A stretch of DNA of 64,000 nt from Janthinobacterium sp. PC23-8 (GCF_002250505.1 NZ_NJGY01000003.1:754660-818659), one strand, 5' to 3'; positions 1 through 8,918 are shown, counted from the first letter of the stretch. Notes: generated from the sequence alone by a model not told the origin. Program-made: numbers and translations.

Positions 1-1269
1 CACGAAGATGCCGGGCGTGGCGCCGGGGGTGACGGCGCTGGGCAAGGCCAGGTTGCCGACCTGGCCCTGGTTCAGGCGCAGGCTGCCCGTCAGGCGCGAC
101 CAGTTGATGCCCTGCTGGTATTCGCGGTTCAGCCGCACTTCCATGATGGTCGCCTCGATCAGCACCTGCCGCTTGGCGCTGCTGGTGACCAGGTCGAGGA
201 ATTCGCGGATTTTTTCATGCTGGCGCCCGGTGGCGCGCACGGCGATCAGGCCGGCTTCGGTATTGACCACGACCGACGAGGAAGCGCCCTTGTTGGCCAG
301 TTTCAGCAGCGGCAAGCCGTTGGCGTCGAGTTGCGCAGCGTTATTGTTATTGGCGGTTGGATGGGGCGCGGCATTGGGCTGCTGTTGCCCCTGCTGCGGC
401 ACTTGCGGCATCTGCGTGCCGTACTGGCCCGGCGGCAGTGCGGCGGGACTGCCGCCCTGGTTGCCCTGCTGGCCCTGGGCTTGCCCCTGCGCTGGCCCTT
501 GCAGCGCCGTCAATTGCTGGTTCAGCTGCGCCAGCGGGTCGACCAGCGGATCGTTGAGGGTGGTGTCGCGCAGCAGGTCGCGGATATTCTTTTCCAGGCT
601 ATACCAGAAATTGTTTTCCGAACGGTTCACCACCAGGGTGGTGGAATTGTTGTTGCCGCTGCCGCCCTGGTTGCCGTTGGTGGCGGCGGCGCCGCTGCCG
701 CCGGCGCCGCCGCCAGCGGTGGAAATCTGCGTGGCGATATTGACGCTGCTGTTGGTACTGCGCGCCATGTTCACATAGTCGACCTTGTAATTGCGCCAGA
801 CGGGCGCGTCCGGCATTACCAGCAGATTCTTGCCGTCGATTTCATAGCGCATGTCCACCTGGTTGGCGATGCGCGCCAGCAATTGCGGCAGGGTCTGGTT
901 CAAGGCGTTGAGCGTGATATTGCCGGCAATATCAGGGTGAATATCGACATTCATGCCGGCGTCGCGCGCCAGCGCGAACAGCAGCGACTGCACCGGCACC
1001 TTGTGCACGGTCACGCTGTAGGTTTCTACCCTGGGCGCGGCCGATGGCGGGGGCAGGGCAGCGCTTTGCCGTACCGGCTCGGGAATCGCACCGGCCACGC
1101 GCGGTGCAGCGTCGACATGCGAGGCGGACAATGGTAGTTGCGGCGCGGCGCAGCCGGCCAGCAGGGTGCAGCAGACAGCGGTGACGCAGGAAGCGAGCAC
1201 AGTGAGAGGGGATGTCATGCCGAGGTCGCCCGTGAAGTCATGTTGTGCTTTTGCAATTTTACCCATCAT
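1..1269 (-). CDS. MshL/PilQ-type outer-membrane secretin, N-terminal part (partial)
   Basis: The reading frame is open from 1269 to the window edge (423 codons), so the C-terminal secretin barrel lies outside. An AGAGGA ribosome site precedes two tandem ATGs (1269, 1266); an internal ATG at 1218 gives a cleaner lipoprotein signal. The lipobox LLAGC places the lipidated Cys at residue 40 from the first Met. An N-terminal secretin (STN-like) region follows, with VPVQSLLFALARDAGM and HPDIAGNITL, then a Gly/Asn/Gln-rich linker, and the start of the secretin core near VLIEATIMEVRLN at the edge. It reads away from the MSHA locus and is distinct from the MshL encoded there, so it is a paralogue, perhaps of a second pilus or type II-like system. 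Family assignment is firm; its system is unknown. Confidence 0.8.
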   Translation of the reverse strand, partial: MMGKIAKAQHDFTGDLGMTSPLTVLASCVTAVCCTLLAGCAAPQLPLSASHVDAAPRVAGAIPEPVRQSAALPPPSAAPRVETYSVTVHKVPVQSLLFALARDAGMNVDIHPDIAGNITLNALNQTLPQLLARIANQVDMRYEIDGKNLLVMPDAPVWRNYKVDYVNMARSTNSSVNIATQISTAGGGAGGSGAAATNGNQGGSGNNNSTTLVVNRSENNFWYSLEKNIRDLLRDTTLNDPLVDPLAQLNQQLTALQGPAQGQAQGQQGNQGGSPAALPPGQYGTQMPQVPQQGQQQPNAAPHPTANNNNAAQLDANGLPLLKLANKGASSSVVVNTEAGLIAVRATGRQHEKIREFLDLVTSSAKRQVLIEATIMEVRLNREYQQGINWSRLTGSLRLNQGQVGNLALPSAVTPGATPGIFV

Positions 1270-1357
1270 GATCCTCTAAAATCGGGCGCGCCGCCAGACG
1301 TTGCCGGCGAGTCGGGAAAATAAAGTGCCTTGTCGCCACGTCAAGTCGATTGACAAA

Positions 1358-2104
1358 TTAATCATCAAATGCTGGTTCAAGCGCGATGCAATTGAGAAAA
1401 GCCTGCTCCAGGCTCGCTTGCGGGCCGCCGCCGTGGCGCTGGCGGCATTCGGCCGGCGTACCGACAAACACCATCCGTCCGCCATGCAAAATGGCCATGC
1501 GGTCGCACAGCTCGTCGATGTCAAGCAGCGCATGCGAAGTGAGGAACACGCCGCGGCCCTGGGTGCGCAACTGGCGCAGCGCCGCTTTGAACAGCGCGCG
1601 CGCCTTAGGGTCCAGTCCGCTCATCGGTTCGTCGAGCACCAGTTGTCGCTTGCCCGACAGCAAACAGGCAGCCAGCCCCAGCTTTTGCATCATGCCCTTG
1701 GAGTAGCCGCGCGCCTGGCGCTGCAAGGCTTGCGGCGCCAGTTCCAGCGCGGCGCACGCCTGGCTGGCGGCGCGCTCGTCCCACGGCAATTGCTGCAGGC
1801 CCAGCAGGTAGCGCAAAAAATCGCGGCCACTGAGGTAATACGGCGCCTGGAAACGTTCGGGCAAAAAAGATAGCGGCGCGCGCGCCGCGCTGTGCTGGTG
1901 GGCCTGGCCGTAGATGCTGATTTCACCCGCATCAAGCGCGCAGAAATCGAACAGGCAATGGAGCAGGGTGGTCTTGCCGGCGCCGTTGACGCCAGCCAGG
2001 CCGAACAGTTCGCCGGGCTCGAGCGCCAGGTCGACACCGCGCAGTACAGGCTTGCCTTTCAACTGTTTATGCACGTTGTGGTAGCGGATGGCGCAGTCGC
2101 TCAT
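1358..2104 (-). CDS. ABC transporter ATP-binding protein
   Basis: A 248-residue ABC ATPase with Walker A GVNGAGKTT at residues 38-46, signature motif YSKGMMQ at 134-140, Walker B LVLDEP at 155-160 and a switch His in LTSHAL. The short single-domain form and the D-loop SGLDP fit the ABC-2 export type that pairs with a separate permease. No permease is adjacent: the next gene on this strand is the secretin at 1269, and the permease may lie outside. A longer frame opens at a TTG (2161), but the ATG at 2104 begins the recognisable domain (MSDCAIRYHNVHK). The substrate cannot be inferred. Confidence 0.85.
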   Translation of the reverse strand: MSDCAIRYHNVHKQLKGKPVLRGVDLALEPGELFGLAGVNGAGKTTLLHCLFDFCALDAGEISIYGQAHQHSAARAPLSFLPERFQAPYYLSGRDFLRYLLGLQQLPWDERAASQACAALELAPQALQRQARGYSKGMMQKLGLAACLLSGKRQLVLDEPMSGLDPKARALFKAALRQLRTQGRGVFLTSHALLDIDELCDRMAILHGGRMVFVGTPAECRQRHGGGPQASLEQAFLNCIALEPAFDD

Positions 2105-2304
2105 GAAGGCAGGCAAAGGAGATCGGTCTCCATTATTGCCACGGGCGTGCCCGGGCTGCAAGTATTAGTTGGAACGGTGTTGGATTGCGTGGTGATCAAG
2201 CTGGCAAATAGTTTTTCTTTAAGAAACAACAGGTTCTGGAATAAAATGCCGGTGCAATACCAAGCCGTCAGGCGCGTGGGCGTCGAACCTGTTGAGGAGC
2301 AAGC

Positions 2305-4008
2305 ATGGCAAGGCCAGAGAAAGTCCGGCTCGGTGAAATTTTGGTGCAGCAGAAGTTGCTGACGGAAGAACAGTTGGGCCTGGCCTTGGCGGAACAGAAA
2401 CGTTCGGGCCGCAAGCTCGGCCGCGTGTTCATCGAGCATGGCTATGTGACGGAAGAGCAGATCTCGGGCGCGCTGGCGCGCCAGCTCGACATTCCCTACA
2501 TTAACCTGAAGTTTTTCAACATCAATGCCGAGCTGGTGCGCCTGCTGCCGGAAACCCAGGCCCGCCGCTTCCGCGCGCTGGTGCTGGAAGACCGCCGCGA
2601 AGGGCTGCTGGTCGGCATGTCCGACCCCACCGACCTGTTCGCCTATGACGAGATCGCGCGCCTGGTCAAGCGCAATATCGAACTGGCGGTGGTCAACGAA
2701 ACGGAAGTGCTGGCGGCGATCGACCGCATCTACCGCCGCACCGAAGATATTTCCACCCTGACGCGCGAGCTCGAGCAGGATCTGGGCGATGTCTCGGTCG
2801 ACTTCGGTGCGCTGGCCGCCAATCCGGGCCTGGAAGAAGCGCCCATCGTCAAGCTGCTGCAATCGGTGTTCGACGACGCCACCCAGGTGCGCGCCTCGGA
2901 CATCCATATCGAACCGCAGGAAAGCCGGCTGCAGATCCGTTTTCGCATCGACGGCGTGCTGCACCTGCAGACGGAAGCCGATATCAAGATCGCGCCCTCG
3001 CTGGCGCTGCGCCTGAAACTGATGTCGGATCTCGATATTTCCGAAAAGCGCCTGCCGCAGGACGGCCGCTTCGCCATCCGCGTGAAAAACCAGCGCATCG
3101 ACGTGCGTATTTCCACCATGCCGACGCAATATGGCGAATCGGTGGTGATGCGGCTCTTGAACCAGGGCGGCACGGCGCTGCGCCTGGACGCGATTGGCAT
3201 GCCGCCGGCGCTGGTGAAGAAATTTCGCGCCATCGTGCAGCGCCCGAACGGCCTGGTGCTGGTGACCGGCCCGACCGGTAGCGGCAAGACCACTACCCTG
3301 TATTGCGCGCTGGCCGAACTCAATTCGGTCGAGAAAAAACTGATCACGGTGGAAGACCCGGTCGAGTACCGGCTGCCCGGCATCAACCAGGTGCAGGTCA
3401 ACGACAAGATCGAGCTGAACTTTGCCAGGGTGCTGCGCTCGGCCCTGCGGCAAGACCCGGACATCGTGCTGGTTGGCGAGATGCGCGACCAGGAAACGGC
3501 GCAGATCGGCCTGCGCGCCGCCATGACCGGTCACCTGGTGCTGTCGACCCTGCACACGAACGACGCCGCCAGCACCCCGCTGCGGCTGATGGACATGGGC
3601 GTGCCGCGCTATATGGTGGGCAGCTCGCTGCAAGCCGTGCTGGCGCAGCGCCTGGTGCGCGTGATCTGCGAAAGCTGCACCACCCCCTATGCGCCGACGC
3701 CGACCGAGGCCGAATGGCTGCGCATGGAGCTGGGCGACCTGGTCGACCGCACCCAGTATCACCACGGCAAGGGCTGTTCGCACTGCAACGGCATGGGGTA
3801 TCGCGGCCGTACCGGCGTCTATGAACTGCTGGAAATGACACGCGACGTGGTCGACGCCGCCAACCATGCCGATCCTTCGCACTTCCTGAAGGCGGCCAAC
3901 GCCGAGATGGCCGGCGAAACGCTGCGCCGCCATGCGGTGCAACTGGTGGTACAAGGCCGCACGACGATTTCCGAAGCGATGCGCATCAGCAACCAGAACG
4001 AGGAGTAA
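2305..4008 (+). CDS. mshE: MSHA pilus extension ATPase MshE (GspE/PilB family) with c-di-GMP-binding domain
   Basis: A 567-residue cytoplasmic hexameric ATPase that powers pilus polymerisation. The N-terminus has two 24-residue MshEN motifs, R8-Q31 and K37-Q60, each starting (R/K)LG and ending in Q, separated by exactly five residues; this is the c-di-GMP-binding arrangement known for MshE. Walker A GPTGSGKTT starts at residue 322, and Walker B ends at E392 (DIVLVGE). Four Cys (455, 458, 491, 494) form the CxxC pair typical of GspE-type zinc modules. A GAGGAG ribosome site lies 6 nt before the ATG. It is the first gene of the pilus run, and the GTG of mshG follows one base after its stop. Confidence 0.95.
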   Translation: MARPEKVRLGEILVQQKLLTEEQLGLALAEQKRSGRKLGRVFIEHGYVTEEQISGALARQLDIPYINLKFFNINAELVRLLPETQARRFRALVLEDRREGLLVGMSDPTDLFAYDEIARLVKRNIELAVVNETEVLAAIDRIYRRTEDISTLTRELEQDLGDVSVDFGALAANPGLEEAPIVKLLQSVFDDATQVRASDIHIEPQESRLQIRFRIDGVLHLQTEADIKIAPSLALRLKLMSDLDISEKRLPQDGRFAIRVKNQRIDVRISTMPTQYGESVVMRLLNQGGTALRLDAIGMPPALVKKFRAIVQRPNGLVLVTGPTGSGKTTTLYCALAELNSVEKKLITVEDPVEYRLPGINQVQVNDKIELNFARVLRSALRQDPDIVLVGEMRDQETAQIGLRAAMTGHLVLSTLHTNDAASTPLRLMDMGVPRYMVGSSLQAVLAQRLVRVICESCTTPYAPTPTEAEWLRMELGDLVDRTQYHHGKGCSHCNGMGYRGRTGVYELLEMTRDVVDAANHADPSHFLKAANAEMAGETLRRHAVQLVVQGRTTISEAMRISNQNEE

Positions 4009-4009
4009 G

Positions 4010-5242
4010 GTGCCGTTCTTTGCCTACAAAGCCCGCAACGCCAGCGGCGAACTGCTGCAAGGCGTGATGGAGGGCGCCGACAGCGGCGCAGTAGCCAACC
4101 AGTTGTTTGCCACGGGCGTGACGCCCGTCGATATCGTGCAGACCAAAAAAGCGGTGGCCGCCAGCAGCGATATCGGCCTGTGGCAGCGCCTGACCGAAAA
4201 GAAAGTCACGTCGATGGACGTGCAGCTGTTCAGCCGCCAGATGTACACCCTGCTCAAGGCTGGCGTGCCGATCATGCGCGGCCTGGCCGGCCTGCAGGAG
4301 TCGGCCATCAGCCCCGCGTTCGGCCGCGTGATCAAGGATATCCGCGAGTCGCTCGACGCCGGGCGCGAACTGTCGGCCGCCATGGCGCGCCACCCGGCCG
4401 TATTTACGCCGTTCTACCTGTCGATGGTGCGCGTGGGCGAAATGACGGGCCGCCTCGATGAAGTCTTCTTGCGCCTGTTCGATCACCTGGAATTCGACCG
4501 CGACATGCGCGCCCGCGTCAAGACGGCCACGCGCTATCCCACCTTTGTGATTGCGGCGATGATCATTGCCATCGTCATCGTGAATATTTTTGTCATTCCC
4601 CAGTTCGAGAAAGTCTTTGCCAGCTTCAAGGCGGAACTGCCCTTGATGACCCGCATCCTGATCGGCACCTCGGCCTTTACCGTCAATTACTGGCCCGCCT
4701 TGCTGGCGGTGAGTATCGCCGGCGTCGCCGGTTTCAAGGCCTGGCTGCGCACGGTGGCCGGCCGCTACACCTGGGATCGCATGAAATTGCGCTTTCCCGT
4801 GGCCGGCAAGATACTGCTCAAGGGCACCATGGCGCGCTTTGCGCGCAGTTTCGCCTTGTCCAGTTCCAGCGGCGTGCCCATCGTGCAGGCGCTGACGGTG
4901 GTGTCGCAGACGGTCGACAACGCGTATCTGTGCGCGCGCGTCGAGCAGATGCGCGACGGCGTCGAACGCGGCGAAAGCATTTTGCGCACCTCGGTGGCGG
5001 CCAAGGTGTTTACCCCGGTGGTGCTGCAGATGATCGCCATCGGCGAGGAATCGGGTTCGCTCGACGAACTGATGGATGAGATTGCCGCCATGTACGAGCG
5101 CGAAGTCGATTATGAATTGAAAACCTTGTCGTCGCAGATAGAACCGATCCTGATTGCCTTCCTGGGCGCGATGGTGCTGGTGCTGGCGCTGGGCATCTTC
5201 CTGCCGATCTGGGATCTGGGCCGGGTGGCCTTGCACAAATGA
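4010..5242 (+). CDS. mshG: MSHA pilus inner-membrane platform protein MshG (PilC/GspF family)
   Basis: A 410-residue polytopic platform protein that couples the MshE ATPase to pilin assembly. The GTG start at 4010 is chosen because AGGAGTAAG at the end of mshE lies just upstream and the product then begins VPFFAYKARNASGE, the normal family start; the frame is open further upstream inside mshE. Two T2SSF repeats are visible, the first with MDVQLFSRQMYTLLKAGVPI and the second with FARSFALSSSSGVPIVQAL. Hydrophobic segments lie after each repeat and at the C-terminus (ILIAFLGAMVLVLALGIFL). Its stop overlaps the next start (ATGATG). Confidence 0.93.
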   Translation: MPFFAYKARNASGELLQGVMEGADSGAVANQLFATGVTPVDIVQTKKAVAASSDIGLWQRLTEKKVTSMDVQLFSRQMYTLLKAGVPIMRGLAGLQESAISPAFGRVIKDIRESLDAGRELSAAMARHPAVFTPFYLSMVRVGEMTGRLDEVFLRLFDHLEFDRDMRARVKTATRYPTFVIAAMIIAIVIVNIFVIPQFEKVFASFKAELPLMTRILIGTSAFTVNYWPALLAVSIAGVAGFKAWLRTVAGRYTWDRMKLRFPVAGKILLKGTMARFARSFALSSSSGVPIVQALTVVSQTVDNAYLCARVEQMRDGVERGESILRTSVAAKVFTPVVLQMIAIGEESGSLDELMDEIAAMYEREVDYELKTLSSQIEPILIAFLGAMVLVLALGIFLPIWDLGRVALHK

Positions 5243-5760
5243 TGCAGGCCCAAGCAGGACTTCGCCAGGCGGCCGGCCATCGAGACGGCGGCTTTACGCT
5301 GTTCGAACTGGCGGTGGTGGTGGCGGTCACCGGCATCCTGATCATCGTCTTGCTGAGCAGAGTGATGTTTTATCGCAACGAGGCCGAGCGGCTGGCCTTC
5401 CAGCAGACGCTGACGGCCTTGCGCGCCGAAACCAGCCTGCAGGCGTATGCGCGGCTGATTGCCGGCCGTCCCGGGGAAATCGCCGCGCTGGCAGGCAAGA
5501 ATCCGGTCAATTGGCTGGCGCAGCCGCCGCCCAATTATCTGGGTGAATTTTATTCTCCAGACACCAAAAAACTTGCTTCAGGAAATTGGTTTTTTGACAG
5601 GAATGATGGAATATTGGTATATTTATTAGATAAGGGCAATACTTTTGACGTTAAGGGTTCCGAGTTGCTTAAATTCAAGGTAAGCTTGTCAAAGGGAGCA
5701 ACAACTGGCAGCCCGACTAACATGCTTGAGTTGGCGCCGGTTCAAGTCCGCAAGCAATGA
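5239..5760 (+). CDS. Type IV prepilin-like protein in the mshB/mshF position
   Basis: A 173-residue protein with a class III prepilin signal: GFTLFELAVVV after an 18-residue leader, so cleavage by the prepilin peptidase PilD is expected after the Gly, followed by the hydrophobic N-terminal helix. Its ATG overlaps the mshG stop. Position between mshG and the major pilin matches mshF/mshB of Vibrio and Shewanella, but the sequence does not decide which. The 3' half (about 5540-5720) is strikingly AT-rich compared with the 5' half and with all neighbours, as if the variable C-terminal domain was recently exchanged. Confidence 0.8.
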   Translation: MMQAQAGLRQAAGHRDGGFTLFELAVVVAVTGILIIVLLSRVMFYRNEAERLAFQQTLTALRAETSLQAYARLIAGRPGEIAALAGKNPVNWLAQPPPNYLGEFYSPDTKKLASGNWFFDRNDGILVYLLDKGNTFDVKGSELLKFKVSLSKGATTGSPTNMLELAPVQVRKQ

Positions 5761-5838
5761 CCGCAGCCAGGTCAGCAAGTTGATGCAAGCAGTTTTTTCT
5801 GTTTGTGATTGAAACATTCATGATTTTTGGAGATCCGC

Positions 5839-6288
5839 ATGAACAAGTCGATTCGCAGTTTCAAACAAGGCACCCAAGCGGGTTTTACATTGATCGAACT
5901 GGTGGTGGTGATCGTTATCCTGGGGATACTGGCGGCGACGGCAATTCCGAAGTTTGTTGATATGGCAAAAGAAGCGCGTGTGGCCAAGATAAACGCGGTG
6001 TTCGGCACGGTGCAGGGCGCGGTTGCGCTGGCGCATGCGCGCTGGCTGGTAGATGGCATTGCCGATACAAAGGTTGTGTTGGAAGGCACGACCATTGCCA
6101 TGACCAATGGTTATCCTACCGCCGCCAGCATTACGCAAGCCGTCAGCCTGAATGGCTACGATGTTTCGGGTAGCGCACCTTTGCTGATCAAGGAAAATGC
6201 GGCCCGCACCAGCTGCCAGTTGAGCTACACCACCTCCGCTGCCGCCAACACCGCGCCAGTGATCACGGTCGATACTTCCGGCTGCTGA
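5839..6288 (+). CDS. mshA: MSHA major pilin MshA
   Basis: A 149-residue prepilin. The ATG at 5839 is preceded by GGAG at a good distance; an in-frame TTG at 5827 is less likely. The leader ends at Gly before FTLIELVVVIVILGILA, the most canonical prepilin motif in this locus, followed by ATAIPKFVDMAKEAR, typical of MshA. Two Cys near the C-terminus (TSCQL and the terminal SGC) would form the pilin D-region disulfide. It is followed by a strong hairpin at 6301-6337 that could raise mshA transcript level relative to downstream minor pilins. Confidence 0.9.
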   Translation: MNKSIRSFKQGTQAGFTLIELVVVIVILGILAATAIPKFVDMAKEARVAKINAVFGTVQGAVALAHARWLVDGIADTKVVLEGTTIAMTNGYPTAASITQAVSLNGYDVSGSAPLLIKENAARTSCQLSYTTSAAANTAPVITVDTSGC

Positions 6289-6300
6289 TAAACAAGTGTG

Positions 6301-6337
6301 CCCGCCTGCATCGTGCATGGCGGCACGATGCAGCGGG
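6301..6337 (+). terminator. Long stem-loop after mshA (attenuator or mRNA 3' stabiliser)
   Basis: The two arms, 6301-6316 and 6323-6337, are almost perfectly complementary (CCCGCcTGCATCGTGC with GCACGATGCAGCGGG, one bulged base) around a 6-nt loop. No T-run follows directly, though TTTTTATT occurs about 30 nt later, so partial termination or RNA processing is more likely than a full stop. Confidence 0.6.
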
Positions 6338-6420
6338 TTCAACATGATGTTCTGCCTGTTGGGCTTTTTATTGGTTATTTGGCATGCAACAGCAGGCAGC
6401 TTATCGCGACAAGACTGACA

Positions 6421-6996
6421 ATGCCGAATCCGGGTTTACCGAATTATTTCAAACTGCGTGCTCGCTCACGTGCACGCGGCTTCACCATAATCGAACTGGT
6501 CACGGTAATTGTGCTCGTCGGCATCCTGGCCGCAGTTGCAGCACCGCGCTTTGTGCAAAATGAAGTATTCGACGCCCGCACCTTTACCGACCAGAACCTG
6601 AACATGCTGCGCTATGCGCAAAAGCTGGCCATCGCGCAGAGCCGGCCCGTGTTCGTCCTGATGAGCCCCAGCCGCATCGCCCTGTGTTTCAGTACTGCCT
6701 GCGAGGCAAGCAACCGCGTATTGGCGCCGGCCGGCGCCAATACGGGTAGCACGGCCACCATCGCCCAATGCGGTGCGGACCGCAGCTGGTTTTGCGAAGG
6801 CAAGCCCGCCAATGTCACGTATGGCGTGCAGAAGGACGGCATGATTTTCTATTTCAATGCGCTGGGCAGGCCCTTCCTGGGCACTGATATCGATCCATCA
6901 TCCAAATTTACGAAACTTGATATTGCCATCGGCAGTAGCGGCGTACCTGCGCGCAGCGTACTGGTCGAAGCGGAAACTGGCTATGTCCACTTGTAA
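6421..6996 (+). CDS. mshC: MSHA minor pilin MshC
   Basis: A 191-residue prepilin-like protein with the cleavage motif RGFTIIELVTVIVLVGILAA about 20 residues in. The frame is open upstream to 6298, but the ATG at 6421 gives a normal leader length. It belongs to the GspH/FimT-like minor pilins and follows the major pilin as in the MSHA loci of Vibrio and Shewanella. Several Cys (ACEAS, AQCGAD, FCEGK) suggest disulfides in the periplasmic domain. Its last 14 bases overlap mshD. Confidence 0.82.
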   Translation: MPNPGLPNYFKLRARSRARGFTIIELVTVIVLVGILAAVAAPRFVQNEVFDARTFTDQNLNMLRYAQKLAIAQSRPVFVLMSPSRIALCFSTACEASNRVLAPAGANTGSTATIAQCGADRSWFCEGKPANVTYGVQKDGMIFYFNALGRPFLGTDIDPSSKFTKLDIAIGSSGVPARSVLVEAETGYVHL

Positions 6997-7582
6997 ACAG
7001 CGTCGCGGCGACCAGCATGGCTTTACCCTGATCGAAGTCGTGATCTTTATTGTCGTTATTTTCATCGCGGTGGTGGGCGTGCTGCAGGTGATCAGTTTTA
7101 CTACCAGCAACAGCGCCGACCCGCAGCTGCGCAAGCAGGCGCTGGTGCTGGCCGAATCCATGCTGGAAGAAGTGCAGCTGGCGCGTTTTACCTATTGCAA
7201 TCCGCTCCTCGATCCGGCCGCAGAAACGGCCGCCAATGCGGGTGTTTGCACCGTGCCGCAAACTTTTCCCACCGACCGGGACAAGCTGGCGCGGCCGTAT
7301 TACAACGTTACTGATTATGTGAACAAGTTTGACGAACCCGTTTATTATACTCAGGACGCTTCGCAGATCGATTTTCCAGGTGGCTACAAGGTCTCTGTGG
7401 CGGTAGCGCCCGAAGCGGCGCTGGGACCGGCCGCTGCGTTTGTCGCGCCGGCCGCCGGGCCGGTCAACGCCAGCCCGGCCAATCTGGAAGCGCTGCGCAT
7501 CACGGTGGTGGTCAGCTATGGCGGCAACCAGTCGATTACCCTGGTCGGCTACCGCACGCGCTATGCGCCCAATCTGATATGA
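6983..7582 (+). CDS. mshD: MSHA minor pilin MshD
   Basis: A 199-residue prepilin-like protein. The start at 6983 overlaps the end of mshC and gives a short leader MSTCKQRRGDQHG before FTLIEVVIFIVVI. LVLAESMLEEV, after the hydrophobic helix, is the helical signature of PilV/MshD-type minor pilins. It is probably co-translated with mshC and mshO, whose start overlaps its stop by four bases. It likely primes pilus assembly with the other minor pilins. Confidence 0.83.
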   Translation: MSTCKQRRGDQHGFTLIEVVIFIVVIFIAVVGVLQVISFTTSNSADPQLRKQALVLAESMLEEVQLARFTYCNPLLDPAAETAANAGVCTVPQTFPTDRDKLARPYYNVTDYVNKFDEPVYYTQDASQIDFPGGYKVSVAVAPEAALGPAAAFVAPAAGPVNASPANLEALRITVVVSYGGNQSITLVGYRTRYAPNLI

Positions 7583-8484
7583 GCCACCTTTTCTCGCGCC
7601 GCAGCCAGCGCGGCTTTACGCTGGTCGAGCTGGTGGTGGTGATTGTCATCATCGGCATCGTCTCCGGCATGGTGGCGGTGTTTATCGGCGTGCCGGTACG
7701 CAGCTACATGGACACGGCCGCGCGCGTGGAACTGGCAGATATCGCCGATACGGCCACGCGCCGCATCGCGCGCGACGTGCGCCTGGCGCTGCCCAACAGC
7801 GTGCGCGTCGGCGGTAACGGCGCCTACCTGGAGCTGCTGCTGACCAAGACCGGCGGGCGCTATCTGTCGCTGGACGACAATGCCCCCGGCAATATACTGG
7901 CTTTTGACACCGACCCCGCGCCGGCCAATTCCACTGTGTTTACCGTCGTTGGCGCCATGCCTGCAGGAGTGCAAACCATCGTGCCCGGCGACTTTATCGT
8001 CGTTAATAACCTGGGGAACGATCCCCCCGTCAACGCCTATGACTGCAGCGTAAAATGCAATCGCGGCACGGTTGCGGCCGTCAATGGCAACGATATCACC
8101 CTGGCCGCCAATCCCTTTCTGGTGGTCAATGCCGCTGACGCCGCCATGCGCGCCATGCCATCGCTGGGCAGCCGTTTCCAGGTGGTGACCACGCCGGTAA
8201 GCTATTTTTGCGCGCCCAATGCCAATGGCGGCGGCACCCTGCAGCGCTTTTCCGGCTACACGATCCAGGCTGACCAGCCGGTGGCGGCCGGCAGCGCGCC
8301 GCTGTCCAATGCGCCGGTGCAAGCCGCCCTGGCCGGCCAGGTGGCTGCCTGTTCATTTACGTTTACCACCTTGCCGAACGTGCAGCGCGGCCTGGTCGGC
8401 ATCAACCTGCTGCTGGGCACGGCCGGCAGCGGCGGTGGACAGATTTCGCTGGTGCAGCAAGCCCAGGTCAACAATACGCCATGA
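7579..8484 (+). CDS. mshO: MSHA minor pilin MshO
   Basis: A 301-residue prepilin-like protein (PilW/GspJ-type size) with RGFTLVELVVVIVIIGIVSG after a 12-residue leader. The region after the helix (ADIADTATRRIARDVRLALP) is characteristic of MshO. The ATG overlaps the mshD stop and its own stop overlaps the mshP start, so the block mshD-O-P-Q is tightly coupled. Cys pairs (YDCSVKC, FCAPN, AACSF) occur in the periplasmic domain. Confidence 0.88.
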   Translation: MSHLFSRRSQRGFTLVELVVVIVIIGIVSGMVAVFIGVPVRSYMDTAARVELADIADTATRRIARDVRLALPNSVRVGGNGAYLELLLTKTGGRYLSLDDNAPGNILAFDTDPAPANSTVFTVVGAMPAGVQTIVPGDFIVVNNLGNDPPVNAYDCSVKCNRGTVAAVNGNDITLAANPFLVVNAADAAMRAMPSLGSRFQVVTTPVSYFCAPNANGGGTLQRFSGYTIQADQPVAAGSAPLSNAPVQAALAGQVAACSFTFTTLPNVQRGLVGINLLLGTAGSGGGQISLVQQAQVNNTP

Positions 8485-8918
8485 CGCCATTTCATTCACT
8501 CAATCGCCAGCGCATCTGCCGGCCGCCACGCGGTTTCGGCATTGTCACGGCCGTTTTTTTGCTGGTGGTGCTCGCCGGTCTGGGCGTGGCGATGGTCAGC
8601 CTCTTCAGCGTCCAGCAGACGGCCTCCGCGCTCGACATCCAGGGCGCGCGCGCTTACCAGGCGGCGCGCGCCGGCATCGAGTGGGGCTTGTACCGTCAGT
8701 TGCGCGCCAGTAGTTGCCAGCCGACCAGCACCTTCGTGGTGCCGGCCAACGGCTTTACGGTCACCGTGCGCTGCACCTTGACGATTGGGCCGGGTACCTT
8801 GAAGCGCTACCAGGTGGTGGCCACCGCCTGCAACCAGCCGGCAGCCGGCGTGTGTTCCGCCGCCAGCGCCAGCAATAATACGGATTATGTGCAGCGCATG
8901 CTGCAAGCCGAATTTTGA
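8481..8918 (+). CDS. mshP: MSHA biogenesis protein MshP (PilX-like)
   Basis: A 145-residue protein with an N-terminal hydrophobic helix (GIVTAVFLLVVLAGLGVAMV) preceded by RGFG rather than the canonical GFTLIE. RAYQAARAGIEWGLY is the conserved PilX/MshP signature after the helix. It lies between mshO and mshQ with overlapping starts and stops. It is a likely minor pilin component of the pilus tip complex. Confidence 0.85.
   Translation: MTPFHSLNRQRICRPPRGFGIVTAVFLLVVLAGLGVAMVSLFSVQQTASALDIQGARAYQAARAGIEWGLYRQLRASSCQPTSTFVVPANGFTVTVRCTLTIGPGTLKRYQVVATACNQPAAGVCSAASASNNTDYVQRMLQAEF

Noticed and set aside
2215..2240. Possible sigma-54 promoter before mshE
   Set aside because: A TGGC-like -24 element is present, but the -12 GC is not at the right spacing.
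2101..3954. A 617-codon minus-strand open frame opposite mshE
   Set aside because: It is the antisense of mshE, has no ribosome site and gives a His/Gln/Arg-rich product with no domain.
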